Below the pieces are notes generated by a model. It was not told where the DNA came from. It saw only the letters and a list, made by a program, of their open reading frames with translations, and did no database searches. Shown here piece by piece: positions 53,353-62,866 of a stretch of DNA of 64,000 nucleotides. The position numbers and the translations under genes are program-made. Location: NCBI GenBank assembly GCA_024234575.1, contig JACKOB010000004.1:620001-684000 (forward strand), in the 5' to 3' direction. The stretch is from Hahellaceae bacterium (GTDB lineage: Bacteria > Pseudomonadota > Gammaproteobacteria > Pseudomonadales > Oleiphilaceae). Numbering within the stretch: the stretch's first letter is position 1; each line of letters opens with the position of its first letter.

Positions 53353-54195
53353 ATGAATCTGATAGGAAAGAAGTCGGTATTGTTGTTTGGGGGGGTTGCT
53401 ATCTCCAGCTCAGTACTAGGAGATATCACATCTCTTGATGATGCCACAATGGCATCTGTAACAGGCCAGGCGGGTATTACTGTAGAGATTAATAGTGCAG
53501 AACTCACAATAGGTGAGATTCGATATCAAGATAAAGGTAGTATTGCCGTAAGAGATATTCGTGTAGGTGGTGCTGACAGAACAAATTTTTTCGATAATCA
53601 ATGGATACCAACATCTGCAAAGTCAGACAAGCTGGATAATCTCAAGATTGATATTGATATACTCGCCGATGGTGATTTTGTAGCCATTATGAAACCTGCC
53701 GGAACCCATAGTGTTGTTGACTTTGGTATATCAACAGGGGAGTGGTTGTTACAATCTTCTGCGGGTGTTGATGGTACCCGGTTGATAAATTCACTGGATA
53801 TTACAGGGTTAGGTATCGATGCAAGGTTGCGTATAGATAATCAAACGTCACACACCTTTATTGAATCAACATGGGGTGTTGATGATCTTGATGTGGATTT
53901 TGGCTTTCTCGGTGTCCGGGTTGCAAATATGAAAATTGCCGGCAGCAATTATTTTGAGACGCTTGGTACTTGGGGTGCGGGAAGTGCAGGAATTCTTGAT
54001 ATTGGTGCAGAGTTAGACTTAGAGATTTATACGGCAATTGCTCATGGTGGTCATACCGCGTTAGGTTTGAATCTAACTAAATTTGAAGCTGATGTGCTGA
54101 TTCCCGAAATTTATCTTGGTAGTCAACCTAGCATTGGTGCAATAAGTCTTAATAACGTAAGTGTCACGGCTGAAACTGTTATTTACGGTCACTAA
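53353..54195 (+). CDS. FilA-like surface protein 2
   Basis: A 280-residue paralogue of the upstream gene. The signal peptide is about 1-23. The mature start (ITSLDDATMASVTGQAGITV) and the following EIRYQDKGSIAVRDIRVGGA align closely with protein 1, and the C-terminus (PSIGAISLNNVSVTAETVIY, then Gly-His) matches it too; the middle is diverged and 70 residues shorter. Codon use is AT-rich (AAT, ATT, GAT), unlike protein 1, suggesting low or conditional expression or later arrival. It ends 107 bp before a convergent secreted protein. Confidence 0.78.
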   Translation: MNLIGKKSVLLFGGVAISSSVLGDITSLDDATMASVTGQAGITVEINSAELTIGEIRYQDKGSIAVRDIRVGGADRTNFFDNQWIPTSAKSDKLDNLKIDIDILADGDFVAIMKPAGTHSVVDFGISTGEWLLQSSAGVDGTRLINSLDITGLGIDARLRIDNQTSHTFIESTWGVDDLDVDFGFLGVRVANMKIAGSNYFETLGTWGAGSAGILDIGAELDLEIYTAIAHGGHTALGLNLTKFEADVLIPEIYLGSQPSIGAISLNNVSVTAETVIYGH

Positions 54196-54219
54196 GATTT
54201 TTTAGGAAATATGATGGTG

Positions 54220-54258
54220 AGGTACATAAAGATGAGATCGCTCTTACTTTATGTACCT
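54220..54258. terminator. Hairpin between FilA-like gene 2 and the convergent gene
   Basis: AGGTACATAAAG (54220-54231) pairs perfectly with CTTTATGTACCT (54247-54258). The 12-bp stem is strong but no long T-run follows on either strand. It is probably a shared terminator or processing site. Confidence 0.5.
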
Positions 54259-54301
54259 ATTAACATGCAGGTTGAATTGATAAGTAAACATTCCCTTCGC
54301 T

Positions 54302-54928
54302 TTAATTTTGTGGAATATCAATAATCAAATCAAACCCACCGCCTTGCCTCGGGGTTAACTGAATGGGGCCTTCGTTGACAGCATTAGGTATTTTTATATC
54401 TCCGATACCGGGTAAATTACCAAAAGACATTGTCAATTGGTTGTCATCCCGAGAAAGCCCGAGTTGGTTACCTACAAAGTTATAAGCAAAGTCACCTTCA
54501 GGAACAACAAATCCTGGAATATTAGGCATGGGTCGTTCTGCGTAAATGCCTGATACATCTGGAGGTGGAAGCTGGGAGCTGTTGATTTGTCTTAACACCA
54601 TCTCTCTTTTAACTTGTTCGTCGTAATTTGCGATGGCAGCATTTAACTGGCGATCTTGTTGGTCTTTGTTCTCTTCGAATTCTGCTTGCACTTCCGCTTC
54701 TGATTTTTCTGCCTCTCCGGGAGATATTGTCAGTGACGTTAGATCTTTTTTACGCTTGCTGTCTGAATCTGACTTTTGTGCTGGCGTAACAATAATGGTT
54801 GTATCTTTAATGAATGTTTCTGTCATCTCATCGCTGGACATTGATTTAACGCCTGCAGTGACAGTGATAGAGGTAAAAGCAAGCCCTCCGGCTACAACAA
54901 ATGTGAGCAATGATTTTTGAGTAGTCAT
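54302..54928 (-). CDS. Secreted protein with FilA-like mature N-terminus, unknown
   Basis: A 208-residue protein. The signal peptide (about 1-26, ending Val-Thr-Ala) is followed by VKSMSSDEMTETFIKDTTII, which echoes the mature start of the FilA-like proteins (x-SL/M-D-D/S-x-x-M-x-x-x-x... T-I-x-V). A Lys/Glu-rich helical stretch (about 60-120) and a Pro-rich, Gly-rich C-terminal part (about 125-208, IPGFVVPEGDF; GGGFDLIID) follow. It is convergent with the FilA-like pair. I do not know its function; the similarity is short and could be convergent. Confidence 0.6.
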   Translation of the reverse strand: MTTQKSLLTFVVAGGLAFTSITVTAGVKSMSSDEMTETFIKDTTIIVTPAQKSDSDSKRKKDLTSLTISPGEAEKSEAEVQAEFEENKDQQDRQLNAAIANYDEQVKREMVLRQINSSQLPPPDVSGIYAERPMPNIPGFVVPEGDFAYNFVGNQLGLSRDDNQLTMSFGNLPGIGDIKIPNAVNEGPIQLTPRQGGGFDLIIDIPQN

Positions 54929-55139
54929 ATGTAATCTCTGTGGTTTTCTATCCCATTGAGTAGTATTAGATGTTGGCTTTAGCATTGCAAGTAACGATTT
55001 GGAATAAAATGTAACTGTTTATTCTTTAAGCGATCTGCCGCACAGTTTATAACGAAGAAAGCGATCATTTGTTGCAAGAAAAAGTATTAGGCTAGACTTA
55101 GTATGCACTTATTTTTGCAGCGAGAACTAAAAGGAAGCT

Positions 55140-56087
55140 ATGTCTACCAAATCCGGTGCTGGGGCGGTATTTAATCGTTGGTTACAAAAGCGTATTCCAA
55201 AGACCGAATCCGTTGAACTAAACCAACGGTCGATTTTTGTCTTTCCGACTAAAGCCGGTTTTTATGCTGGCGTGCTTTTAGTCGTGATGCTTTTAACGGC
55301 GATAAATTACCAAAACAGCATGGTTTATATGCTGGTTTTTCTTATTGCGGTGATGTGTGTGCTTACCATTCACTTGTCTTTTTATAACCTGCAAGGTTTA
55401 ACGGTCACGCGCCTTTTAGTTGAGTCCGCTTTTGCCGGTGACAATTTACTAGTCACGTTTTCTCTAAGCAGCAAAAAAGATAAGCCCTACTACGGGGTAT
55501 GGTTGTCATGGCCGAATGAAAGCGAAGTGTTGGCTAATGTCTTAGCCTGCGAAGTAACTACTGTGCAATTAACGCTGGCCACACAGCAGCGCGGCACACT
55601 TATAGCCCCAAGGGTATTGATTGAGTCTGTTTACCCGTTTGGTTTAATCAGGGTGTGGTCTTGGTTGGATCTTGACGTGAAAGGCATCGTTTATCCTAAA
55701 AGCATCAAAGGTGAGCCTATTCCCGCGTCAATCTCAGAGGGGGGCGATGGTGAGGTAAATATGCATGCAGGGAGTGATCTTTTTAATGGGCTACGTAATT
55801 TTAATCGTGGTGACTCACTGAAACATGTCGCCTGGAAACAATTTGCCAGACAGGGTGAATTGTTGACCAAAGAGTTTGAGTCGCCCAGAACACAAAGCAA
55901 TGTTTTTTCTCTGGAAGACTACGGGCATGCTTCAATTGAAGCGGCCTTGTCGCACTTATGCTTCGATGTTCTTAATGCTGAGGCACGGGGAGAATTCTAC
56001 GCGCTCAATCTTAAAGGAGATTGTACGGAAATGAAGAAGGGGGCTGAGCACCTTCAAATGTGCCTGCAAAAACTGGCGTTATATTAA
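55140..56087 (+). CDS. DUF58 domain protein
   Basis: A 315-residue membrane-linked protein. Two TM helices (about 40-58 and 60-80) precede a DUF58/VWA-related domain. The DUF58 signature is YPKSIKGE (about 186), then LRNFNRGDSLKHVAWKQFAR (about 220-239). Such proteins form a unit with MoxR and TgpA; here TgpA follows by 48 bp but no MoxR gene lies upstream. The start is ATG 55140 with an AAGGAAG site. Confidence 0.88.
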   Translation: MSTKSGAGAVFNRWLQKRIPKTESVELNQRSIFVFPTKAGFYAGVLLVVMLLTAINYQNSMVYMLVFLIAVMCVLTIHLSFYNLQGLTVTRLLVESAFAGDNLLVTFSLSSKKDKPYYGVWLSWPNESEVLANVLACEVTTVQLTLATQQRGTLIAPRVLIESVYPFGLIRVWSWLDLDVKGIVYPKSIKGEPIPASISEGGDGEVNMHAGSDLFNGLRNFNRGDSLKHVAWKQFARQGELLTKEFESPRTQSNVFSLEDYGHASIEAALSHLCFDVLNAEARGEFYALNLKGDCTEMKKGAEHLQMCLQKLALY

Positions 56088-56135
56088 CGGGCAAATGCAG
56101 TTTATGCTGCAAAACTGATGATGGTGTAGAGACTG

Positions 56136-58166
56136 ATGTTTGGATTGTTTAGCAAATCAAAGCTGGAAAGTTCGCTGGTGCCACATCGATTGATGAAGCT
56201 CATTGTCTTTGCTTATATCGCTTTGCTTGCGCCCCATTTTGAGCGAATCCCTCTTGCCGCTATCATTTATATTGCCCTCATTGTGAGTTGGCGTTTGTTG
56301 AATATTTATATCAATTTTCCGCTTCCCGGTGTATTTGCCAAAGTTTTGCTCGTTGTTGCCATGGTCAGTTTGTTAATTGTGAACTTCGCGGTCAGTTTAA
56401 GCGTAAATTCAGCGGTCGCGTTTTTCGCCATTGTTCTGGGTCTTAAACTGCTTGAGATCAAAAAGGCTGATGCTTTGTACCCCTATATATTTCTACTTAT
56501 GTATTTAGCCGCGACACAGTTCTTATTTGAACAGCACTTATTCGTTGTGTTGTATCAGGTTTTTTGCATTGGCGCGTTGTTTTATATCCTGCTGTTAATG
56601 CATTCTCCCAATGGTGTAGTGGCCAGTGATGGTGTTTTTTCTATCGGCAAAATGCTGATGGTGGCCGCACCATTTGTCGTTATTATATTTTTGTTTTTCC
56701 CCCGCATGGCGCCTTTATGGAGTGTCCCGTTAGATTCAGGCAGTGCACGCACCGGTATTTCCGATGAAATGTCCCCAGGGGACATCGCAAATCTGGCTCA
56801 ATCTGACGAACGGGCGTTCAGAGTTAAGTTTAAGGGGGATACACCTCCACCCAGAGAGTTGTATTGGAAAGGGTTGGTGCTGGACATTTTTGACGGACAG
56901 AGATGGTCAAGCTCAGAGAATAATTTTATAACGAAAATTGGCCGTGTTCCGGATATTCGTCTGCAGAAAGATGTGTCGAGTCTGTCGTATCAAGTAACCA
57001 TTGAAGCCACGAATCAGCTTTGGGGTTTCTCGCTTGCTGATCCGTTGCCAGCGAGCAACAACATATACGTCTCAACGGATGGTTTGGTACGTTTTCGTGA
57101 AATGCTTCTTAATACGTCAGTTTACCAGGTGGATCATGCACCTTTGGCAACAAGCCTAGGTAAATCCAGCCTGACTTATGCCGATCAACAACGATTTTTA
57201 CAAATACCTCGAACGAATAATGCCAGAACAAAGGCCTGGGTGGGTGATCAGCTAAACAAACTCGGAAGTATTGAAGCTGTGTTCGCATCGCTGTTAGAGA
57301 AAATTGCCACTGAAAACTATCGTTATTCGTTGCAGCCGCCAAGGTTGGGAGACAATTTTGTCGATGAGTTTCTTTTCGATAGCAAGGTAGGGTTTTGTGC
57401 GCATTATGCCAGTGCCACGGCTTATATTGCGCGCCTTTTAGGAATCCCATCAAGAGTGGTAATTGGCTATCAAGGGGGGGAATACATCACCCAGGGTGAT
57501 TATGTAGTTGTTCATCAGTATGACGCCCATGCCTGGGTTGAAGTATGGCAGCACGGCAAAGGCTGGCTAAGGGTTGACCCCACCGCTTACGTATCTCCAG
57601 ACCGGATAGAGCGCGGTATACGCGAGGCGACCCGTGAAGAAGGTGGGTTTCTGGCAGACAATATTTTTTCTGCTGCCCGCTACAATGACTTTGGTTTTGT
57701 CCGGTGGGCGCGGCAGCGTATGGATATGGCCAATTACTATTGGCAGCAAAAAGTAGTGGGTTATTCTGGTGACAATCAAAGCTCGCTGATGATGGAATGG
57801 TTTAATAGTAATAGCATTGAGTTGATGGCCTCACTGATGGCAGGTTGCTCTCTTGTTGTGTTTTTATTGCTGTTGTTGATTAAACACCGCCAGTGGCTGC
57901 TGTCGTTTTTTCATCGCAGCAGCTATTACGAAACGTTTTGTCAGTTGTTTGCCGCAGCAGGCTTTCCGCGCGCGCCAGGGGAGGGGCCAAAGAAATATGC
58001 GCAGCGGCTAAGACAAAGCGTGCCCGATGCTGCCCCGCAGATTGACTTTATAACGAACGTATTTATTACTCAGACATTCAAAGCTTCTGGCGATAAAAGC
58101 GCGCCGACAAATATAAATAAAATGATTCAGGTGCAGCTCTTGCAGTTAAAGAAGAAGTTAAAGTAG
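56136..58166 (+). CDS. tgpA: Transglutaminase-like membrane protein TgpA
   Basis: A 676-residue protein with about six N-terminal TM helices (about 20-195; DUF3488 part), a large periplasmic transglutaminase-like domain (about 250-560) and a TM helix near 565-590. The catalytic triad appears as Cys in KVGFCAHYASATAYIARLLG (about 425), His in YDAHAWVEVW (about 464) and Asp in LRVDPTAYV (about 480). TgpA of P. aeruginosa is an essential periplasmic transglutaminase. The C-terminus (about 600-676) is cytoplasmic. It follows the DUF58 gene in the conserved order. Confidence 0.92.
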   Translation: MFGLFSKSKLESSLVPHRLMKLIVFAYIALLAPHFERIPLAAIIYIALIVSWRLLNIYINFPLPGVFAKVLLVVAMVSLLIVNFAVSLSVNSAVAFFAIVLGLKLLEIKKADALYPYIFLLMYLAATQFLFEQHLFVVLYQVFCIGALFYILLLMHSPNGVVASDGVFSIGKMLMVAAPFVVIIFLFFPRMAPLWSVPLDSGSARTGISDEMSPGDIANLAQSDERAFRVKFKGDTPPPRELYWKGLVLDIFDGQRWSSSENNFITKIGRVPDIRLQKDVSSLSYQVTIEATNQLWGFSLADPLPASNNIYVSTDGLVRFREMLLNTSVYQVDHAPLATSLGKSSLTYADQQRFLQIPRTNNARTKAWVGDQLNKLGSIEAVFASLLEKIATENYRYSLQPPRLGDNFVDEFLFDSKVGFCAHYASATAYIARLLGIPSRVVIGYQGGEYITQGDYVVVHQYDAHAWVEVWQHGKGWLRVDPTAYVSPDRIERGIREATREEGGFLADNIFSAARYNDFGFVRWARQRMDMANYYWQQKVVGYSGDNQSSLMMEWFNSNSIELMASLMAGCSLVVFLLLLLIKHRQWLLSFFHRSSYYETFCQLFAAAGFPRAPGEGPKKYAQRLRQSVPDAAPQIDFITNVFITQTFKASGDKSAPTNINKMIQVQLLQLKKKLK

Positions 58167-58307
58167 TAAACAAGTGCATCGCACAGGTTATTGCAGGGTT
58201 GTTGATAGCCTTTTCGTGTAGGCGATGCTAAACATTCAATTTTGCTCATCGCCCCCTTGTGTTAATCTTCTGCGTTTATTGTGACACAAGCTTTAGGAAG
58301 GTTATTT

Positions 58308-59351
58308 TTGACAGAGTATGCTGCAAATATAGAGATCGAAAATTTGCCTTGGTTACTTCCGGTGTGGCAAAAATTAGTTGACCGGATCAGGCAAAACAGG
58401 CTACCGCACGCGTTGATGCTTAAGGGCGTTTCGGGTTTGGGCAAGCGTTTACTCGCAGATCAGCTGGCGGCACGCATGCTCTGTATGCAAAATGAAACAT
58501 ATGCTTGCGGGTCTTGCAAAAGCTGCCAGTTAGTGGCGGCAGGCAGCCACAGTGATTTGCTGGTTTGTGCGCCAGAAGATGAAAGCAAAGTTATCAAGGT
58601 GGACCAGGTTCGGCTGTTAAATGATTTTGTGTCGCAAAGCCCTCACGTATCTGCTGTAAAGGTGGTAATTCTTGACCCTGCCTCAGCGCTGAATCAGAAC
58701 GCCGCCAATGCCTTATTAAAAAACCTGGAAGAGCCCAGTGGCAGAGTCATCTATATCATATTGGATCACCTCGCGGGCAACGTTTTGCCAACCATTCGTT
58801 CTCGTTGTCAGGTTGTAGACATTCGGCCACCCTCCGAAACTGACTTGGTCGACTGGATAAATCAGCATCTCCCAACTTCACACGACTCACCCATTACAGA
58901 AGACACTATTGCCGATGTCATGCAATTGGCTTCAGGTGCACCTTTGGCGCTAAAGCAATTAATGGCTGAAGAGGCGCATCTAAAGCAGCGCGAGCTAATC
59001 ACCTCGCTGGGTGGTGTTTTAAAGAACAAAGTGACACCCGTTGATGCCGCTAAAGTTTGGTTAACCATTCCCATGATGAAGCTGATAGCATGGCAAATCG
59101 CATGGCTGGATAACATTATTCGTTACCAGTTAACTAAAGATCGCTCTATGCTTAAACCCGCATCAGCAGTGGATATGTTTAAATATCTCGCTGACTCCAT
59201 TCCTTGCGATCATTTATTTGAGTTAAGGCAGCTGATATTGGACGCACAGATGGGGCTAAACTCAAACTTGAACGAATCACTGTTAGTAGAAGATTTATTA
59301 ATTAAGTGGAAAGCGCTGATGGGTTTTCGCCAGAAAAAATCCGCAAGTTAG
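58308..59351 (+). CDS. holB: DNA polymerase III delta' subunit
   Basis: Delta' is the clamp-loader stator. In this 347-residue protein the modified, ATP-binding-deficient P-loop VSGLGKRLLA (about 42-51) is followed by a zinc module CGSCKSCQL (about 66-76). The sensor-region strand is VKVVILDPASALNQNAANAL (about 112-131), and TIRSRCQVVDIRPP carries the SRC motif. TTG 58308 is favoured because AGGAAGG lies 6 bp upstream; a GTG at 58281 is the alternative but lacks a site. It is followed by pilZ, the order of pseudomonads, but the usual tmk is not upstream. Confidence 0.93.
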   Translation: MTEYAANIEIENLPWLLPVWQKLVDRIRQNRLPHALMLKGVSGLGKRLLADQLAARMLCMQNETYACGSCKSCQLVAAGSHSDLLVCAPEDESKVIKVDQVRLLNDFVSQSPHVSAVKVVILDPASALNQNAANALLKNLEEPSGRVIYIILDHLAGNVLPTIRSRCQVVDIRPPSETDLVDWINQHLPTSHDSPITEDTIADVMQLASGAPLALKQLMAEEAHLKQRELITSLGGVLKNKVTPVDAAKVWLTIPMMKLIAWQIAWLDNIIRYQLTKDRSMLKPASAVDMFKYLADSIPCDHLFELRQLILDAQMGLNSNLNESLLVEDLLIKWKALMGFRQKKSAS

Positions 59352-59449
59352 CGAATGACAGATACTTTATTTTTAGGAAATTAGTTGTAAAAACAAAATA
59401 CTGTATTACTTTTTAAGTAATCGATATTCATTTCAATATAGGTACGTTT

Positions 59450-59800
59450 ATGCCGCCAGGATTAGGTGCCCGTCACGGGATTCTGACCCTCACCATTAAA
59501 GATAAGGCTGTTTTATACGCGGCTTACATGCCATTTATTAAAAATGGCGGGCTGTTTATTCCTACAGCTAAAAATTATCATCTGGGTGATGAGGTATTTT
59601 TACTGTTAAATTTAATGGACGAACCAGAAAAAATACCAGTGGCAGGTAAAGTATGCTGGATCACGCCCAAAGGCGCTCAGGGTAACCGTGCCGCAGGCAT
59701 AGGTGTACAGTTTAATTCTGAAGACGAAATGGCCAAAAACAAAATAGAAACCTATCTTGCCGGGGCGTTAACTTCAGATCGACAAACCCATACGATGTAA
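59450..59800 (+). CDS. pilZ: Type IV pilus assembly protein PilZ
   Basis: The 116-residue founding-type PilZ protein, needed for pilus biogenesis. LGARHGILTLTIKDKAVLYA (about 5-24) and the QGNRAAGIGVQF block (about 80-91) match Pseudomonas PilZ as I recall it. This subgroup lacks the RxxxR motif that binds c-di-GMP and acts through PilB-FimX. It lies 98 bp after holB. No other pil genes are in the window. Confidence 0.94.
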   Translation: MPPGLGARHGILTLTIKDKAVLYAAYMPFIKNGGLFIPTAKNYHLGDEVFLLLNLMDEPEKIPVAGKVCWITPKGAQGNRAAGIGVQFNSEDEMAKNKIETYLAGALTSDRQTHTM

Positions 59801-59977
59801 GCTTATTGTTGTATCACATCATTTACGCTTTTCTGTACAACCCTCGGAGAAACTAGCCCCGACGTTACTGTCTTATTGGCATCGGGACTAACTGATCAGT
59901 TAACCAGCTCGTCTGTACTGCATGATTTTGCTATCATAGCGCCTCATTTTTTTAGTTAGATATTATTGGGCGGCGCT

Positions 59978-60748
59978 ATGTTTGTTGATTCACACTGTCA
60001 TTTAGATCGATTAAACCTTAAGCACTATGAGGGCTCTCTTGATTTGGCGTTGGCGAAGGCGAGAGAAGTCGGCGTCAGTAAAATGCTTTGTGTCTGTATT
60101 GACCTTGAGCATCTTGATGATGTGATGCAGATCGCCGAAGCGCATCCTGATATTTATGCTTCTGTAGGTGTACACCCCTCACACAATGATGGCGAAGATC
60201 CAGACGCACAAAGATTGGTAACCTTAAGCCGCCACGAAAAAGTGGTGGCAATCGGTGAAACCGGTCTTGATTACTTCTACGGTAAAGATAACAAATCTGC
60301 TCAAAAGGCTCGATTTACAGAGCATTTAAAAGCTGGGTCGATAAGCAAAAAGCCGGTGATAATACACACTCGTGATGCGCGAGAAGATACCATCGACTTA
60401 ATGTCTCAATATGCAGACAAGCAATCGGCTGGCGTTATGCATTGTTTTACCGAGACCAAAGAGATGGCAGAGGCTGCCTTGGCACTAAATTTCTATATTT
60501 CGTTTTCGGGTATTATTACTTTTAAAAATGCCGATGATTTACGAGAAGTCGTCAAGTATGTACCTATCGAGCGGCTGTTAATCGAAACAGACTCACCGTA
60601 TCTGGCGCCGGTGCCTTACCGAGGTAAATCTAACGAACCCGCCTATGTAAGCGAAGTGGCAAAACAAGTAGCCAGCTTAAAAGGGCTAAGTGTTGAAGAT
60701 GTCGCCCGCATTACCAGCGATAATTTTACTAACTTGTTTGGTGTCTAA
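59978..60748 (+). CDS. tatD: TatD-family metal-dependent hydrolase/DNase
   Basis: The 256-residue TIM-barrel protein has the metal ligands of TatD DNases: MFVDSHCHLDRL (His8, His10 region), IGETGLDYFY (Glu, about 93), IHTRDA, MHCFTE (about 154) and ETDSPYLAPVP (about 206-217). TatD acts as a 3'-5' exonuclease/quality-control factor. I chose ATG 59978, which starts directly at the SHCHLD strand; four extra codons upstream (TTG 59966) are unlikely. It is convergent with the K+ channel gene. Confidence 0.93.
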   Translation: MFVDSHCHLDRLNLKHYEGSLDLALAKAREVGVSKMLCVCIDLEHLDDVMQIAEAHPDIYASVGVHPSHNDGEDPDAQRLVTLSRHEKVVAIGETGLDYFYGKDNKSAQKARFTEHLKAGSISKKPVIIHTRDAREDTIDLMSQYADKQSAGVMHCFTETKEMAEAALALNFYISFSGIITFKNADDLREVVKYVPIERLLIETDSPYLAPVPYRGKSNEPAYVSEVAKQVASLKGLSVEDVARITSDNFTNLFGV

Positions 60749-60801
60749 CATTATTACTTTGTTAGTGCGTAAACTGTTTATTCTGATGCTGCTTATCGTC
60801 G

Positions 60802-61746
60802 TTACCTTGTCATTTTTTTTACGAAAACGACAACAAATAACGCCAGGGTAAAACTGCCGATAAACGCTTCACTCGCCGCAAACAATCTCGTTATGCCTGT
60901 GGGGGCGAGATCACCATATCCAAGGGTTGTGAAAGTCACCACGCTAAAGTAACTACAACGCAAAAAGTTAATAAAGTTGTCATAGAAGGAAAAGTGAGGG
61001 TAATAGCGTATCAGTTCACCAGATTCTGTTATGCCAGAGAAGAAATAGATGGTGGCAAATAAACAAATCGCCAACATTGAAAAAACGATCACCCTGAAGG
61101 GTTGCTCTCCATAGCCACAAAATATATCGACCATTTTCGATATGCATCGATCGAATGAATATTTAGGCATTTGGTAGCGTCGCATTACCATCTCACGCTG
61201 AAAGAACACCCCGGCAGTTTCGAATAACCCCTGGGACTCGGTTACTTTGCGCAAGTGGCGATAAACTTCTTCAGCTTGCTGATAATAGTCGTTTTTTTCT
61301 TTGACGGTGCGGGCACGTTTGGCCAGCTTCTCTTGCAAAAGCTCTTTGTCCCAGGACACGTTTTCAAGCTTGGTATTTTCAAAGTTGGTACCGAGCAGGT
61401 TACAGTTTGAAAAATTAGCACAATGCAGGTTGGCGCCGTTGAAATTCGCTTTCATCAGTGAGCTGTCACTAAAGTTCGTATTAAAAAAATGGCCGCCGGA
61501 GAGGTCTGCCCGATAGAGGTCTGAGTGACTTAGGGTGAAACCTGTATGACTGCCTGGATTAACCAGGTTCAGACCGGCGAGATTTGCCCGTCGTAGCTTG
61601 AATCTTAGCATTGGAACCCCCGTATGGGCGCGCTGCTCCAGCTTTTCTATTAAATCCGGGGTCTGTTTGTCTGCGTTATCATTGGTCCAAAATGTTTCGT
61701 CAATGCTGGCGACATCTGACTGTGTTTCTGCTGGCGACACATTCAT
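60802..61746 (-). CDS. Pentapeptide-repeat protein fused to a potassium channel
   Basis: A 314-residue protein. A soluble N-terminal region contains pentapeptide-repeat units with the A(D/N)LxG pattern (about 50-130: RANLAGLNL, SDLYRADLSG, ANFNGANLHC). A charged helical linker (about 130-200) leads to two TM helices (about 218-238 and 285-308) around a pore with the selectivity filter TTLGYGDLAP (about 275). It is an Ion_trans_2 channel, probably tetrameric. The start is ATG 61746 with GGAG 8 bp upstream. Pentapeptide-channel fusions are known, but their sensor role is unclear. Confidence 0.88.
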   Translation of the reverse strand: MNVSPAETQSDVASIDETFWTNDNADKQTPDLIEKLEQRAHTGVPMLRFKLRRANLAGLNLVNPGSHTGFTLSHSDLYRADLSGGHFFNTNFSDSSLMKANFNGANLHCANFSNCNLLGTNFENTKLENVSWDKELLQEKLAKRARTVKEKNDYYQQAEEVYRHLRKVTESQGLFETAGVFFQREMVMRRYQMPKYSFDRCISKMVDIFCGYGEQPFRVIVFSMLAICLFATIYFFSGITESGELIRYYPHFSFYDNFINFLRCSYFSVVTFTTLGYGDLAPTGITRLFAASEAFIGSFTLALFVVVFVKKMTR

Positions 61747-61894
61747 GGGGTATCTCCGCGAGGAAGCTGCAATGCTGTAAATAAAATATAGTGCCATCGT
61801 GCTGTTTAGTATAGTAAGGTTGCAAAACGCTTTAGCGAGTCACGCCGTGCGCCTTTGTCGTGACCGCTGTCAGACTGGCACAAGGTGCAGAGAG

Positions 61895-62773
61895 ATGAAT
61901 TTGCATAATCAAGAACCGTTTACGTTCACTGAAGGTAAAGTAGATACTGGGCGCATGCACTTAGCCTATATTGAGTGCGGTAACCCCGATGGTTTTCCGC
62001 TGCTTGCGCTGCATGGTTGGCTGGATAATGCCGCAACTTTTGCCAGAATTGCGCCACTGCTGGACTTAACAAAGATTCGGTTTATCGCTTTGGATTTACC
62101 TGGTCATGGTTACTCAGAGCACCGTCCCAATGGCGATATTTACCATTTGCTCGAGTATGTCGTTGAGTGTGAAGCGTTCGCTCGCGCCCTGAATATTCGC
62201 CAATTTGATATTCTTGGGCACTCTCTTGGGGGTGTGATAGGCATGTTGTGGGCGGCTGGCGCACCGGCTACCATTCGTAAGTTAGCGTTAATTGATTCTT
62301 TAGGGCCATTCGCAGGCAAAGAGTCGAAAGTGGCCGCAAACTTTCAGGAAGCTCTGGAGAAAACGCTTTCTACCACGACACCCAAAAAACCAGTTTACCC
62401 ATCTATTGAAGAGGCGATAACTGCCCGAATGAGCGGAATTGGTAACATATCTCGCGAAGCAGCCGGATATCTTGTTGCACGAGGGCTGAAAAAGATTAGC
62501 GAAGGATTCACCTGGCGATCCGATGCGCGACTGACTCATCCTTCTTTGGTTCGGTTCACCGAAGGCCAAATTGAAGGTTTCCTAAAGGGCGTCGAGGCCG
62601 AGGTGTTGTGTATATTAGCGTCTAAAGGTTTTATCGCGGTAAATGAAAAAGGGCTTGGCAGGCTTAACTTTTTAAAAAACAAAAGGCATTGTATTTTGCA
62701 GGGTGGACACCATCTTCATTTGGATGATGCACCTCAGACTGTCGCTGATGAATTAAACCGATTCTTTCAGTGA
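61895..62773 (+). CDS. Alpha/beta-fold hydrolase
   Basis: A 292-residue cytoplasmic alpha/beta hydrolase. HGWLDNAATF (about 34-43) is the oxyanion motif; ILGHSLGGVIGMLW (Ser about 110) is the nucleophile elbow; LIDSLGPF (about 140) and a late Asp may give the acid; GGHHLHLDD (about 270) supplies the base His. I place the start at ATG 61895 (MNLHNQEPF) with a GAGAG site; the frame continues 32 codons upstream without one. The substrate is unknown. Confidence 0.88.
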   Translation: MNLHNQEPFTFTEGKVDTGRMHLAYIECGNPDGFPLLALHGWLDNAATFARIAPLLDLTKIRFIALDLPGHGYSEHRPNGDIYHLLEYVVECEAFARALNIRQFDILGHSLGGVIGMLWAAGAPATIRKLALIDSLGPFAGKESKVAANFQEALEKTLSTTTPKKPVYPSIEEAITARMSGIGNISREAAGYLVARGLKKISEGFTWRSDARLTHPSLVRFTEGQIEGFLKGVEAEVLCILASKGFIAVNEKGLGRLNFLKNKRHCILQGGHHLHLDDAPQTVADELNRFFQ

Positions 62774-62866
62774 TGGTTATAGTATCTATCGTATTATCCA
62801 GAGCTTTAGCGTCCAAATACGCGCCATCATTGGCATGAATATTTAATTAATAACTAAGGTTTCGGC

